DNA of 64,000 nucleotides, taken from positions 21,452,431-21,516,430 of the forward strand of contig OX155963.1 in the NCBI GenBank assembly GCA_944548615.1, in the 5' to 3' direction. Under the pieces are notes generated by a model that worked only from the letters and a program-made list of their open reading frames with translations, was not told where the DNA came from and did no database searches. Position numbers and translations under genes: made by a program. This DNA is from Micropterix aruncella (Eukaryota > Arthropoda > Insecta > Lepidoptera > Micropterigidae). Positions 44,557 through 57,702 of this stretch are shown here, piece by piece. Each line of letters begins with the position of its first letter. Positions within the stretch are counted from its first letter, which is position 1.

Positions 44557-45295
44557 ACAGCCCCGAATCTATGATTTTTTCGAGCCAGGGCAAACCCGAC
44601 ATTAGCACCCCTCCCCTCCAGGATTTGAGATTAAGATTTCAAAAAACAAATATACTGTGTGGGATTTTTTGTTACTAGGAATAAGAACCGTTCAATAAAC
44701 TTGCACTCTTTATTACGCATTTGCTAATAACTTTCCTTACGTGTGACATTAATATCTACAGAATACATAGGTACAACCAGTGAAGACAACGCGCAAGCCA
44801 GACTGTGCACGTATCTTCAATCCTTGGATCCCAGCAAATTTTACTATCTAATCTTGCTACAGCTTTACATGTCGAGCTTACCTTTCCGCGAAAGAATATA
44901 TTGCCACACAACTAATAATAAATAGTGACACGTTTGAAAGAGTAGTTGTTAAAAGGTAAAACCAACGCGAATTACTTGCAAGCCGAATCGACTACATAAA
45001 TACCGACCGTCGCTTCACGTTTGGCCGTTCGGGTTTATTCGACTCCGATCGCGTAGCCCCGTCCGCTTCTGTAAGGTGAAAAGGAATTTATCTAGACGCG
45101 ACGGGAATTCCCCTGGCAGAGACATCACACACATTGTGCACGCGTTCAAAAATCAACAGGATGCGTTCCAAAATCAAATGAACAATCGATAGTGCGACGC
45201 GCCCTGAATACTAGACGCTTTAGGGGAAAAAACACTTGAATTTGACACCCCCTTAACTTGCCGCCCGGGGCTTGTCCCTCCTTAGATTCGGGGCT
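44557..45295. mobile_element. putative TIR element
   Basis: The left end CAGCCCCGAATCTATG mirrors the right end AGATTCGGGGCTA over 12-13 bp; more loosely paired GGGC-rich blocks follow (CCAGGGCAAACCCG / CGCCCGGGGCTTGTCCC). About 740 bp. The inner sequence has no transposase motif. No clear target duplication, so the call is tentative. Confidence 0.45.
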
Positions 45296-45956
45296 AATTA
45301 TATGTATATCAATTACGACAGTTTACATTATTTTCATCCCGCACGCGAGCGATTTTCTTATTCTTTCGTACAAATTCGCGGGGAGATTTCAGTAGGTATT
45401 TTAAATGTTTGCGTTTCTATATCATTGAACAGTTATACAAAAAAAAATCCGTTGTATCACCCCAAGACTTTCCCGGCAAGTGGACAACTCCCTCGCCCCC
45501 TCCCCAACCCCTCCTCCCACCCCCACTCCGCGCCAACCTAACCTCCCCCCGCGTTAGTATGGTACCTAACAACTAACGATCGACATCGACATATATTCTA
45601 CCGTCGATCGATGCAATAGATCGATGACCGATAAATTGGTGTGATGGCAATCTTAACTGGTGAACTTAAAAATACCCATCGTATATGTTGACGGGGAAAT
45701 AGCGTCTCCTTATGAAGACATTGACCAGAAATCATATGGAACGCTATAATAGTGTGCCCCGCGATATCGCACAGAAGGAGTTAGACGCGTACGTGCGCGT
45801 GGCCCGCGGTTGTAGGGTTAAGTGTCTGAAAGACTATAGAAGTTATCGTTTTTAGATGACAATGAGCATTTGTGTTTTCGCATCGACTGATCACTTTAAC
45901 AATCCATATTACCACCCTCTGGATTATGTATGTAATTCCTGTTTAGTAGAACTCTA
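45296..45956. other. no recognised gene
   Basis: A C-rich run lies at 45490-45550 and short CGATCGATG repeats at 45603-45625. No coding or transposon signal that I can name. Confidence 0.25.
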
Positions 45957-46230
45957 AGCCATCTTGTCCACTCATGTTTTTTTCGCCTTGAAAATCCACG
46001 GTTAATTCGCTGTTTCGTCAGTGGGGTATGGATCCATAGTGATCCATACCCGTTTTTCTGCCGTGTCCGTGGACAAGCTTCCAAGCTTGTCCACGAACAC
46101 GATGGAAAAACGGACGGCGCCGCCGCCGTGTCTGTGGACAAGCTTCCATAGTGATTCATAACCCACTGGCAATACGGCGAATTAACCGTAGATTTCCACG
46201 GCGAAAAAAATGTGTGTGGACAAAAGGGCT
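45957..46230. mobile_element. long-TIR element, copy 2, compact
   Basis: Starts AGCCATCTTGTCCACTCATG and ends GTGTGTGGACAAAAGGGCT. Inner inverted pairs include AAATCCACGGTTAATTCGC / GCGAATTAACCG and a central AAGCTTGTCCACGAACACG. It is the same family as 9598-10934 but little more than the two TIRs. Confidence 0.7.
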
Positions 46231-46269
46231 AAGGCTATGTTTTGATTTAAGGTATGAATTTCCAGAACT

Positions 46270-47160
46270 CGCTATCTTTAGAATCATTCAAGACTCACCT
46301 CATAAAGTATTACTTTCTAAGAAGTAACCAGGTCTTCCCTTTTTCTCTCCTTTCTCTCCCAATTTCCTCTTCTTAGTCATTCTTAGATTTAAATACAGTA
46401 GTTTGTATGCAACGCTGAATAACATATTTGTATAATAATCCCAATTTCCACAAAGCGCGCAAATATCACAGATAGCGAATACAATCCCGAGCATGTATTT
46501 TAATTTTAATCCCGGTAATATGGGATTTTTGATGCGTAATCCCGGGATCTCGGGGCTATCCCGGGATTAGACAATTTGGTTTCTAATTGGGCTGAAATGT
46601 AAAAAAAGTAGGTAGAGTAATTTCTTAAAAAATGTTTTTAATATTGTTTTGTTGCACAACTCAAATCACAATATAGTAAGAATAAAAACGGTTGGCCCGT
46701 TCAAGAATTACACGAAGTATTGTGTTGATGTATTCCGAGCGGTGAAATCCCTTCTAGGTTCTACGATTTTATTAGGGACATATTATTAGGGATGCACCTG
46801 TGTAGTACGTATCGTCATTGATTTCTATAAAATCAATGGTAGGTATCGTACGGCGTATCTACGGTTGTTTTTTGTCGTTATGTAATAAATACATGCTATT
46901 AATATAATCTAGGCAAGGTCATTGTCAAGGCGCAATGGACTACGGAATGCAAACTAGACCTGTTTGTGGCAATCCCGAAAATCCCGGGATTAGCCGAGTA
47001 CAGTCTCGGGATTTTCGAGGTCAGAAAACGTCCGGGATCCTGGGACTCAAGATCCCGGATTGTGTTCCCTAATTCACAGAGTATCACCGCACGATTAGGT
47101 TGTGATATGTAGGTGAAAGATATTGCCATATTTCAACAAGCTCGCCTTTGTGTATTTTAT
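46270..47160 (+). mobile_element. LINE 3' end, split by an inserted TIR element
   Basis: 46270-46500 matches the end of the LINE at 59245-60278: CAAGACTCACC, CTCTCCCAATTTCCTCT, CACAA.GCGCGCA. The match resumes at about 47080 with TTAGGTTGTGATATGTAGG and AAGATATTGCCAT...CTCGCCTTTGTGTAT. The interruption (about 46500-47075) is rich in AATCCCGGGATT-like motifs at both ends and ends GTGTTCCCTA, suggesting a TIR transposon with CCCGGGAT termini. Its borders are approximate. Confidence 0.6.
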
Positions 47161-47259
47161 TTTTTTAGTGGAACTAAAGTATATTCAAATTCAAAATCAA
47201 ATTCAAACTTAACTATGCCTTTCAATAAAATTAAATAACCGTCGCATTGCCACCTCATG

Positions 47260-47700
47260 TAAAAACGAAACGATCAGATAATAATGGCGAGCTTAATCAT
47301 TACACAACCGTTACGTTTTCACGGATAACCGCGAAAGAGTAAAAAATTACGGCAAAAAACTCGTTTCGAATTCCGACGTGACACGAAACGAAAGGCTATT
47401 GACGGCGAAAAAAAAATACGGCAACAAAGCGGCTGTCATTCCACATAATTGCCTCGAAAGTAGGTGAGTACGGTTAACATGCGGCCGCGGGTGTTGCCGT
47501 CTCGCTTTCGCGAGCGCGGAGAGAGCGCGAGGGAGCGATCGAAATAGCGAGAGCAGCATTGAACTTCGGAAAAATCGTGTCGTACCGGGCGCGAAAAAAG
47601 CGCGAGGCGAACTTGATCGAGAATAGGGAGGTGCATTTGCCGAGTTTTTACAAAATTACTCAAAAGCAAGCCGTAAAACTACTAGGCAAAGTGCCAACGT
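47260..47700. other. CpG-rich segment with a donor-like site
   Basis: GC- and CG-rich relative to its neighbours, with clustered GCGCGAGG and GAGCGCGGAGAGAGCGCG. On the plus strand GAAAGTAG/GTGAGTACG at about 47460 is a consensus 5' splice site. No open frame supports a protein. It may be a promoter or non-coding first exon; this is inference only. Confidence 0.3.
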
Positions 47701-47744
47701 GTTGAATTCACAAAAAAAAATGGTTGTTGCTCACATAAAAATAG

Positions 47745-48490
47745 AAGTGCCTCTGTATTACTGGAGGTTGGCCGTTAGCTCTGAAAACTTTTTTCAGTCT
47801 TGCGCCATCCGGAAGAGCTGTTCCGCACTGGTGATCTCGGTCCACTCTCTGACATTGCACAGCCATGACTTTTTCCTCCTTCCAAGACGCCGTTTACACT
47901 CAATTTTGCCCATCGATATCAGTTGAAGCAGCTGATATCTGTCATGTCGCAACAGTGCCCCAGATATTCAATCTTGCGATTTTTGACGGCGACGGCGTGT
48001 AACAATTTTAGGGTCGTACCAGCACGCTGAAGCACATTTTTATTGCTAACTTTATGGGTCCAGCTTATACGGAGCATTCGACGGTAGCTTCACATCTCAA
48101 ACGCTTCTAGCCCCAGTCTGGTGTCCTTATATGGTCCACGCTTCGCTACCGTACATAACCACTGGCCAGGTGTAGCAATGCAGGATCCGAGTTCTGAGTT
48201 TTAGATTGATTTCCCGGCAACACAAGACTTTTATAATTTTATTTAAGATTTCTATCCGGGTCTTAATTTCTTAATCGGAGTCCCATATTTCATTCACCCA
48301 TGCACCGAGATATTTGTACTACTGGACCCGCTCAAGAACTTTACCTGCTACCGATATATTAGGCTGTAAATCAGGATCCCTGGTAATTACCATGACTTTG
48401 GTCTTCGAAATGTTTATGGACAAGCTAGCCACTGAACTCATTAACTCTATCAACCAAACTTTGTAGATCTTCCATAGGAGACTTCATGAT
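47745..48490 (-). pseudogene. RTE-type LINE C-terminal remnant
   Basis: On the minus strand, with frame changes: TKVMVITRDPDLQPN, YKYLG.WVNE.WDSD, VVMYGSEAWTI, LEAFEMWSYRRMLRISWT and KIEYLGHC. The YGSE.WT ... EAFEMW.YRRMLRISW ... YLGH order is the C-terminal domain of RTE/craniofacial-type LINEs. Numerous stops and shifts. Confidence 0.7.
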
Positions 48491-50012
48491 TATGAAGCTA
48501 GAACAGCTCGCTTAGCTGTAAGAACTTCACAAAATGTTAATTTTGTAGACGAACAAAATGTGAGAATTAGGTACCATTATCTGAGTTACGCTCCCGAAAC
48601 TTTGTCTCAAACTTTAAACGCTTTTTTCTCGAAACTACTTTGTTCGACCTAGTCGACATGATAGGTATCTACTTAAACGACTTTTTTGAAATTTATTGGA
48701 AATCATCTTTGTTTATCCCTCTGTATCCGGGAGCATAAATTTAAAAAAAATGCAATTTAAAAAAATAAATTAAAAAACAGTGGCATTTTAAAAAAAAAAC
48801 GTCGTTTTTTTTGCGGAAAGAATGTCTTTCTTTCCAAGGTCCGGGTCATAGCGACGTCCTTACTAATCAAGATTGTTTTGTTTTTCTTTGTTTCATAATA
48901 CTACAAGGGTTGGAAAACATGTCGATCAAGACGCACCTTTTTTTAGGCCCCCACTTCACTAGCCTTCAACTCTTTGATTTTTTTTGGTCATTTTTTTTTG
49001 TATTATTGAAACATTAATGAACATTTTGTAAAAAAAATGGATTGTTAAAATGTTTTTTTTTATCCCACACAGAAAATTGCCTAAAATTTGCCAGAAAAAG
49101 GCCGCTTTTAAGGTGTATATCTGTCATCTTGAGTTAGTTATATATGTTCTATTTCTTTTGAAAAGGGCAAATTGAATATCAGCCTGCGGTATTGAAAGTA
49201 TGCTCAATTGCTCTTAAGAAACCAGCAATAAGAAGCGATGCCGACCTGGATCAAAGAATCGACGACCTCACTAGTTGTGAGCGGTGGCAGAGCTGGGAAG
49301 TGGAAGGCGAGGCAGGAGCGAAGCGCGCAGAGGAAGCGCCAGGCACAAGGCACAAGGCAGTGGGCCGCCTCTACAGCGAAGAGGTCAACGAAACTCCCGT
49401 TAGCTGGCTCACTTACCCGGTTCCTCTCGCGTGAGGTAAGGTCGTCCAGATTGCTTGATCGTCCGCCCCGCGCCAGCGCCGCGCTCCGCAGTCGTAGTAG
49501 CCCGGAAGCCCGCTGTGATTAAGGCCAGGAATACACGTCCGATTTTTTCTATACGACAGTCGGAACCGATAGTCTGTTTTACCTTCCTAGTTGGACTCTG
49601 GCGGGTCCGTGGCTTTGCTGGACGCTAAATTCGACTATCGCATTAACACGGCGATTGCGCCGGCGATCTGGAAATCGGTATCTAAGAATCGATTGACATT
49701 TGTTTTAAAATTTTAAGTGTAGCGATCCACGAGTTAAACGTTTTATACATTACAGTGCCATATTGATAGACCCACCGTGCATTTCAGTAACGATTTCCAC
49801 TTCTCAATATCTTGAAAATATTAAATATTTGTTTCTTTATATTGTTTATAGGTCTAGCATTGGTCTAGCATTGAATTCTCTTGTAATAATCGCATGAAAT
49901 AACGAAACCCAGATTTGCATTTATCAGAATTGCATTTGTCTTTTCAACAGAATTGCATTTGTCCGTTTCACTGGGAGAATGGTGGAGGTGAGATCGCTTC
50001 TTTTATTACTAA
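48491..50012. other. mostly T-rich; one GC-rich block at 49190-49530
   Basis: 48780-49090 is T-rich low complexity. From 49190 to 49530 GC content rises sharply; two plus frames (49192-49434; 49238-49522) overlap, and GCGTGAG/GTAAGG at about 49432 looks like a donor. I recognise no protein motif. It might be a first exon or promoter of another transcript. Confidence 0.3.
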
Positions 50013-50232
50013 CTAGCTGCGCCCAGCGGTTTCACCCACGTGGTGATGTAAAATTGTAATAAGGATGATATAAAACCATATATCTTTATAAATTATAGCC
50101 TATGTCTTATTCTGATGTGTAAGCTATATTATTGTAAAGTTTCATCAAAATCCATTCAGTAATTTTTGCGTGAAAGAGTAACAAACATCCATACATACAT
50201 ACAAACTTTCGCGTTTATAATATTAGTAGGAT
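50013..50232 (-). mobile_element. short non-autonomous Helitron
   Basis: In minus sense it opens TCCTACTAATATTATAAACG after A and closes GGGTGAAACCGCTGGGCGCAGCTAG before T. 220 bp. Internal blocks ATTCAGTAATTTTTGCG and CTATATTATTGTAAAG recur in the partial copy to its right. Confidence 0.75.
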
Positions 50233-50323
50233 AGTAGGATAGAATTTAAATTTCGAATGTTAATTTCTTCGATTTTTTTCCTACTTACTTGACAGTTATC
50301 GTTATATTTTAGATAATTCACGC

Positions 50324-50476
50324 TATATCTTTATAAATTATAGCCTATGTGTTATTCTGATGTGTAAGCTATATTATTGTAAAGTTTCATCAAAATCCAT
50401 TCAGTAGTTTTTGCGTGAAAGAGTAACAAACATCCATACATACATACAAACTTTCGCGTTTAAAATATTAGTAGGA
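50324..50476 (-). mobile_element. partial duplicate of the adjacent Helitron
   Basis: About 150 bp are nearly identical to 50080-50232 (differences such as TGTCTTA/TGTGTTA and TAATTTTT/TAGTTTTT) and end at the same TCCTACTAATATT terminus in minus sense. The CTAG end is missing. Probably a local duplication or two insertions of one family. Confidence 0.7.
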
Positions 50477-50993
50477 TATATCAGACAACGATGAAAGTTA
50501 TGTAGTTCTCTCTAACGAACCGCTGAATTTGAGTTCTGACGTATTTCCGCAGAATAGGAGAAATATTTTTTCTTTTTAATATATATTAGTGTAGGTTTGC
50601 GTATTTATTTTGCACGTAAGTGTCGGTAATGAGGTTATTTTTCAGGGATTGGCGGTAACAAAATTGCTGAATTTCCTCTTACAATAAAAAAATTAAATGT
50701 TTATTGGAGTAAGTTTTTTTTAATTATTTACATTACCCACGCCAATTCTAGAACTGATATTGAATGGTAAATTAGAGAAAATTACGTTTTCGTCATATTC
50801 ATTATGATAAACTACATAAATACCTGAAATTAAGGACTGTCTAAACATTATACGATATTTAAAAGTGTAATTTTGTACTGAAATGTGGTGTGGACATGGT
50901 GGGTCTAATATTACGGCAAGGGACTGTATAAGATTTAACTTGATAACTACTGAAGCGATTTTGATCAAATAGGACGCCGAAGTTTGTTTGTCT
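50477..50993. other. no recognised feature
   Basis: A+T-rich sequence; an 82-codon minus frame (50720-50968) has no known motif. Confidence 0.25.
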
Positions 50994-51775
<782 letters not shown>

Positions 51776-52260
51776 CGAACAGTTTAATTGATATTTTTTT
51801 ATTGGATATATGCTTCGCATATATGCATATATGCGTCGTTCGATGCAGCCTGGCGAAAAACTGAAAAACTGAAAGACAGAATGAAAAGTTTTAATTTTTT
51901 TTCTTGACTGTACTTAGGCAGTATTCTCTGTATTTAGTGCTAACTTCGGAATATTTTTATATGCATAGGGTAAGTTTCAAAAATCTGCTAAGATTTTATT
52001 GAAATAAATTGAAATTGAAATTAAAGGATGTATAATAATAAATGGTCTAATTTTTGTCATCTCTTCCGATACCGATTCCTCCAGGTTTCTAAGACGTTTC
52101 AGGATTGTTTTTTTCGTATTCCCGATGGCGTAATGTACGCTGTATTGGACGCCCGGTTTATAGTCACCGTTGCTGACACGTCTGCTTCGCTATGACCTAG
52201 CCACAGCCACACCTTAGGTTATCTATCGTGTGGGCGACGTTTAACTATAGATAGATACTA
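51776..52260. other. no recognised feature
   Basis: Contains a small palindromic run, GGATATATGCTTCGCATATATGC (about 51804-51830). No coding signal. Confidence 0.3.
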
Positions 52261-52400
52261 CAGTGGCGTAGATATAGAGGGATCCGAGGGTTTTAGAATC
52301 CCCCCCCCCCCCCCTTCCCCGACTATTCACCAATAAGCCCCTGAAAAAAGCAAAAAAAGGGGAAGAAACATAATTTTGGACGATTTTTTCGTTGTTTTTC
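52261..52400 (+). mobile_element. hAT-like terminus, single end
   Basis: CAGTGGCGTAGATATAGAGG is a typical hAT 5' end (compare CAGTGGCGTAGC, the reverse right end at 2773). A C18 run follows near 52300. No matching right end with an 8-bp duplication was found, so the element is broken. Confidence 0.45.
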
Positions 52401-52675
52401 ACTAATTGTTCGCTTGTTTGTTTAAAGTCAACACTCGGCGTGAAAAAATAAGGCTGGAAAAATCATAACTACCAAAAAAGATATCTCAAAATAAATATAC
52501 TATGTCATATTAGAAATGTCAATGTAACCTCATATACACTCGTATAGGTACCTCTACAAGACAACGACGAAAGAACGATTCTGAACTTACATTACACTGA
52601 TAAAATTACAGAAAACTAGAGAAATGTATGAGATAAAATTTGTACAATAATTGCTTCTAAGATGGTGTTCTATAC

Positions 52676-53110
52676 CAGGGCTGTCCAACATGAGGCGCGC
52701 GGGCCGCATGCGGCCCGCGACCTCACTTTTTGCGGCCCGCAGAGCACTTTGAAGAAATGAAGGATTTTGAGGAAGTTTCAAATTTATCTCACATAAAATA
52801 CATTGACACAATTGCAGAAGAATTCTAAAATCGATTTAGCGACTTTAAAAAATCGAAAGAGATTTCAGTTTTTACTCAGCTTCTTATAATTTCAATTAAA
52901 AAATTAAGCGCAATCAGATCCTTTTTACTAAGGAAGAACTAAAATTGGATTGCCTTTTTAAGTTGCTGCCAGAAGAACAATACAGCCTTATATAACAACC
53001 TGATCGAGCGTATACAAAAGATATTTTTACGGTACTTTAATTTTCGCTTCTATAATTTCTTTCCGACGAACGAGAGCCAGTTGGAATTTCATCACATGGA
53101 GTCCCTTGCA
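52676..53110 (+). mobile_element. hAT 5' end with transposase remnant
   Basis: Opens CAGGGCTGTCCAACATGAGG followed by GGCCGCATGCGGCC, a hAT terminus of the Charlie/GTF2IRD2 type. Downstream the broken frame reads KYIDTIAEEF, NRFSDFKKSKEISVFTQL and LDCLFKLLPEEQYS, matching transposases of that group. The right end is lost at the REP2 copy. Confidence 0.65.
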
Positions 53111-53114
53111 AACG

Positions 53115-53490
53115 GTTGAACAAGTAAATATATTGAAAGAATTAAAACCACGACTTCCGTTACAGAAAGTGAACTATTGTATTTATAATTATTTTTATTC
53201 GTTTTTTTAATGAAATATTTCTGGGTAATAGAATTTAATCAATCCGACCTTTCATTTGACACCAAACACGATATATTTATGGTAATTTATTGACATTTGG
53301 ACATTTAGATGAGTATTTAAAAAAATATTTGGACAGTTTACCCTATGACACTCGGGATGACATAACGATTCTATTAATATCACATACTTCTAAATCGGTT
53401 CAAGCGTTTAGAAGTTATGGCGGAATAAAAAATCAGGGTTTTGTCATTAATACATACCGGTTTTTTTTCCGAATACAAATGCGTAGTTTC
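53115..53490 (+). repeat. REP2 dispersed repeat
   Basis: Collinear with 26925-27345: GTTACAGAAAGTGAACTATT, TTGACACCAAACACGATATA, ACCCTATGACACTCGGGATG, ACTTCTAAATCGGTTCAAGC and GTTTAGAAGTTATGGCGG. The right end changes after 53430. No ORF of note. Confidence 0.75.
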
Positions 53491-53815
53491 TAAATTTTCA
53501 AAAATGTTGGATTGGAATAAATTTGCAAGAAGCAAAAACGGTTATTTAAATCGGTAATATTTTGTGGAGTGTTTCTATAATTTGTTTTCTTAATTGATAT
53601 TCCAAATATTTGTCGTCGTTACTAGGTCTACCGGTTCTATTCCTGACGGCCGCGAAGAGGAAGAACGAAAAAACCAAACTATCAAATGCTGAATATTAAC
53701 ACGCACCACGTAACACGGCGATTTATATTAAAGATGCTGTTTTGTCCTTATATGAGAGCAAGGTGTCGCGGCACGTACCTATGACACTCGGGAGGACAAC
53801 ACGATTCTAACAATA

Positions 53816-56800
53816 ATAATAATAATAATAATAATAATGCTTTATTTAAGAGAAAGTAGTACAAAAATTATGTCTTAAAAACTACCCAACTAGGTTAATG
53901 CCCGTACTAGGGTAGATTCTTTTCTTTTAAATTAAGATGCGCACGTAATTTTATACTGCAATTATAGAACTATGGTGATATTTATGTACATGTTTATATA
54001 ATATTAAACATTATACATATATTATTCTTATTTATATATAAATATATACATTTACCTACTTGTATTATTTACATACTATTATTATTTACATACATTTGCA
54101 TTTATATACACGTATTTATTAGTAATATATAATATCACTGTTCACCTTCACGCGGTGGAAGTTGGCGCTCGTGGCCTGCCAGCTAAATCTCTATTTCACC
54201 TCTTTAAAGATCTTGGCCTTTCCAGAAAAATAATCAACTCTTTCTTAGAAAAATTATCTAAAACTGCGATTTGCGCATCTCAAATTCTATGGCTTCGAAG
54301 GGGGAGTGAATGGGTGGCAAGGTGAACGCTCACATGTGGCAAGACAGCTGTCCTAAACCTACCACAGCCGGTTCGTAAGTCCGGAATCCACTGCTCACCC
54401 CCAGAAGTGTAAAAAAAATAGTATTATGATGGGCCCGACTCCGGTCGGTGAATTCCATGGCAGCTCCGTTTGTATTTATTTATTGTAATATTAAATCAAA
54501 TTGATAACGTCGTTTTAAACGAGGATATGTGTAATAATTTCAGCTACCTTTTCCCTGCCGGTCTCAAACAGCCACAAAGTAAGTTTTCCCTTTTTCATAT
54601 GTAAGCTTTTGCATTGTTTTAACTTATCCTGAAAGTAATTGTGGAGTTTAGGGGCTACACAACTAAAGTGCCTTATCGCAAATTTAGTTTTGGTTTTTTT
54701 AATTAAATGTTTTTCTGACGCGCAACCTCTAGTTAGAATCTTGTGGTCAGTGATGTTGTGTGTGTGCGGATTGTTGAGATAATAAAGTAGGGTTACTTTT
54801 GCATAAATCTGTCTAACGTCCAAAAGTCTCAGCTCTTTTAGTAGTTCGTTTGTTGGATATCGATGTGACTTTCTGGACATGACCCTCAGGAGAGCTTTTT
54901 GCGCTTTAACAAGCGGATCTAACGCCGAATCTGTAGAACCCCCCCATCCTAATATTCCATATGTAATCGTGCTATGGGCTAGCGCGTAGTAGACTTTAAT
55001 GAGGCTTCTTAACGGTAGAACATTTCTAAGGGCCTTAAAAGCAAAAATCAGCTTCCTGATTTTACCCGCAGTAATAAGTACGTGAGGATCCCACTTTAGG
55101 TTATTGTCAAAGGTTATGCCTAGGTATTCCACCTGGTATTTGTGTTTAATAATTTGGCAGTTACAGCGTGTGCTTGTTAAAGGAGTGTTCTGAAATGATT
55201 TGCATATATGACTATTGATTCCTGTGTGTGCGAAATCCTTTTTGTCAGTGATCGTAAAGGTCATATAATTTGTTTTATCACTATTTAGTGTTAGAAGATT
55301 GTTCTTTAGCCAAAGATTTATATTTGCGAGACCCTTTTCAGCATTTTTATATACACTTGGCCATGTGTTATTCTGGAAGATTAATGCGGTATCATCAGCA
55401 TACAAGATTGCTTTCCCTCCATCTAATGCCACATTTGTTAGATCGTTAATATAGATTATAAATAAAATTGGGCCTAGGACACTCCCTTGAGGTACCCCAT
55501 ATCTGATAATCCTGTCATCGCTAACAATCCCGTTAAGCTTTGTAACTTGCGTTCTTTCACAAAGGTAGTCTGTAAACCATTTCAGGGCAATACCACAGAC
55601 CCCACATTTTTGTAACTTTTTTAGTAATATAGCATGCGATACCGTGTCAAATGCTTTACAAAGGTCTAGAAAAACGACAAGACATTTATCTCCCTCATCA
55701 AGAGTCTTCACTATATTCTGGGTCAGAAAAACAATGGCGTCTTGGGTGGATTTACCCGACCGGAAACCATATTGAGTGGAAGCTAATAAGTTGTGCTTGT
55801 TTAAGAAGCTCATTAAACGGGATTTGATCGTAAGTTCGAGTATTTTTGATAGTGTATTTAGCAAACTAATTGGTCTATAACAATTTACTTCATTAATCTC
55901 CCCACCTTTAAAGATAGGGTTAACCACCGCTTTCTTTAGACACTGAGGAAAAACCCCAGTAGATATACTTAGATTTGTAATAAAAGTTAGAGGTAACAAT
56001 AAAGTCTCGCTGCACTCTTTGAAAATTTTAGAAGAAATTCCGTCATTGCCGGTTGATTTTTTATCTTTTAGGTTTTTTATTATACTTTTTATTTCTTCGG
56101 GGTCCGTTGGTTTTATTGGTTTTAGAAAAAGGGTTTCTGTTGGCGTATTTGCAACACATGCTTCAAGAGAAAGTTTAATTTCAGTCGTATTTAACAATTC
56201 TAGAGTTTTTTCTGCCATTTTCGGTCATATATTGGAGAAATAATCATTAAAGTAATCCGCAATATGTTTTTTGTTATGCTTATTTATTGACACTTTCTGT
56301 CCATTAATATTAACTTCTTGCAGCTCTGATGGTTTGGACTTTTTCCTATAAGTCAAATCATTTATTAACTGCCATGTTTTTTTTGAGTTACCAGCATTTT
56401 CCTCAAATTCCTTTTTGTAGTACATTTCTTTAGTTCTATTTATTATGTTTTTGCAAAGATTTCTATATTTCAGATATTCATGCTTCAATATGCTATTGCC
56501 GAGATTTAATTTGACTTTGTTATGAAGTTTGTCTCTGCGTTTAATACTTCTTAGGAGTCCTGGGGTAATCCATGGTTTAAGTTTTCTCTGACAATGGGGC
56601 ACGAGTTTTTCTTTTGTATTTTTGTTGACCAATTTTTTTATTGTATTTACGAAAAATTCAGTTGCTTCATTTGAATCAGATATTCTAAATAAAGGATTCC
56701 AGTCAATGTCTGTAATATCTGCGTATAAACTGTCATAATTTGTAACTAAAATCTGACTATTAATTATGTTTTGACTTTGAAGATCTGTTTTAGTTAACAA

Positions 56801-57606
56801 AATAGTTGGAAAGTGGTCAGTTAGCTCACTGAGACATATTATGCCTAATGTATTATTTTTAATCGAAGTAAAAAAGTGGTCGAGACATGACCGCTGTCGT
56901 GTAGGCATGTTAATTAAGGATATCATTCCAAATTCTGCAAGCATACAGAGATATTAATTGACTAGATTATTTTGATCGAGAATATTAATATTTATATCTC
57001 CTCCAAGAATATATTCAAGGCCTTTGTAGGTTTCTAGAGCATCCGCAAGGGACGCAATAAATGGTTTTATAGGATTTGTAGGGGATCTATAAATGGCAAA
57101 TACTGTATTTTTATCATTTAAAGTAGCCTTCAGACAATTTGCTGTGGTTATTTTTATTTCTTCAATTTTAACATTGTTTTTCTTATTCGAAAAAATGACG
57201 ACGCCATCGTTTTGATTTTGATTATGTAGAGTGTAATGCATATCATAATTATCAAGTTGTTGAGTGGGAATATTTTTCTTTATCCAGCATTCTGTCAGGA
57301 TGATTAAATCAAACTCGGTATCAAGCAAAGTTAGTAGTATGATTAGTTTATCAAAATTTTTGTTGATACTTCTAATATTAAGGTTAAGTATTTTAATACC
57401 TTGGTCTTGCAACACCTTTTGGCATTCCCAGGTGGGTAACTGCAGCGTCGCCGGGGAGTAAGGTATTAGGTATTCATCGAGGTTAGCCGCGCCTGTAGCA
57501 GCAATAAGCGTTGTTAGTTAGAGCGAGTTTTGTCTGTCTTGTGAGACTTTGCAAGACTTTATCCGCAATATTGGTAGCGTATATCATTGTAAAATTATCG
57601 GATTTG
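53816..57606 (-). mobile_element. nearly intact LINE, (TAA)n-tailed
   Basis: Contains the whole endonuclease-reverse transcriptase frame (57517-54515), a 3' UTR of about 700 bp and a TTATTATTATTATTATTATTG tail in minus sense at 53817-53838. No ORF1 is present and only about 90 bp precede the frame, so the 5' end is truncated or ORF1 is lacking. Inserted in a REP2 repeat. It is the youngest-looking LINE in the window. Confidence 0.88.
54515..57517 (-). CDS. LINE endonuclease-reverse transcriptase, two in-frame stops
   Basis: A continuous frame of about 1000 codons is broken only by TAA at 56956-56954 and TGA at 56227-56225, with no frameshift. The endonuclease part (about residues 50-260) has LNIRS, LTECWI, GVVIFSNKK, FAIYRSPTN, GGDININILD, RQRSCLDHFF and ELTDHFP, the APE-type catalytic set. 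The RT part has VNCYRPISLLNTLSK, YGFRSGKSTQDAI, VVFLDLCKAFDTVSH, GVPQGSVLGPILFIIYIND, ILYADDTALIF (catalytic) and VEYLGITFDNNLKWDPH. The enzyme would nick the target and prime reverse transcription. The family is Jockey/CR1-like; the exact clade is not decided. No ATG marks the start upstream of 57415. Confidence 0.9.
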
Positions 57607-57702
57607 ACAATATGACACACTTCTAAATCGGTTCAAGCGTTTAGAAGTTATGGTGGAATAAAGAAACGGAAAACATACATTTGTGAATCCTGAACACCAG
57701 GG

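Larger units (their letters stand above)
53770..57702 (+). repeat. REP2 copy split by a LINE
   Basis: The left piece, about 53770-53816 (ACCTATGACACTCGGGAGGA ... CGATTCTAACAATA), and the right piece, about 57606-57702 (CACACTTCTAAATCGGTTCA ... GGAAAACATACAT), are contiguous in intact copies. ACAATA occurs on both sides, a possible short target duplication. Confidence 0.7.

Noticed and set aside
49192..49522. A coding first exon ending at GTAAGG near 49432
   Set aside because: Two frames overlap, neither has a recognised motif, and no downstream exon could be identified. Kept only as a GC-rich block.
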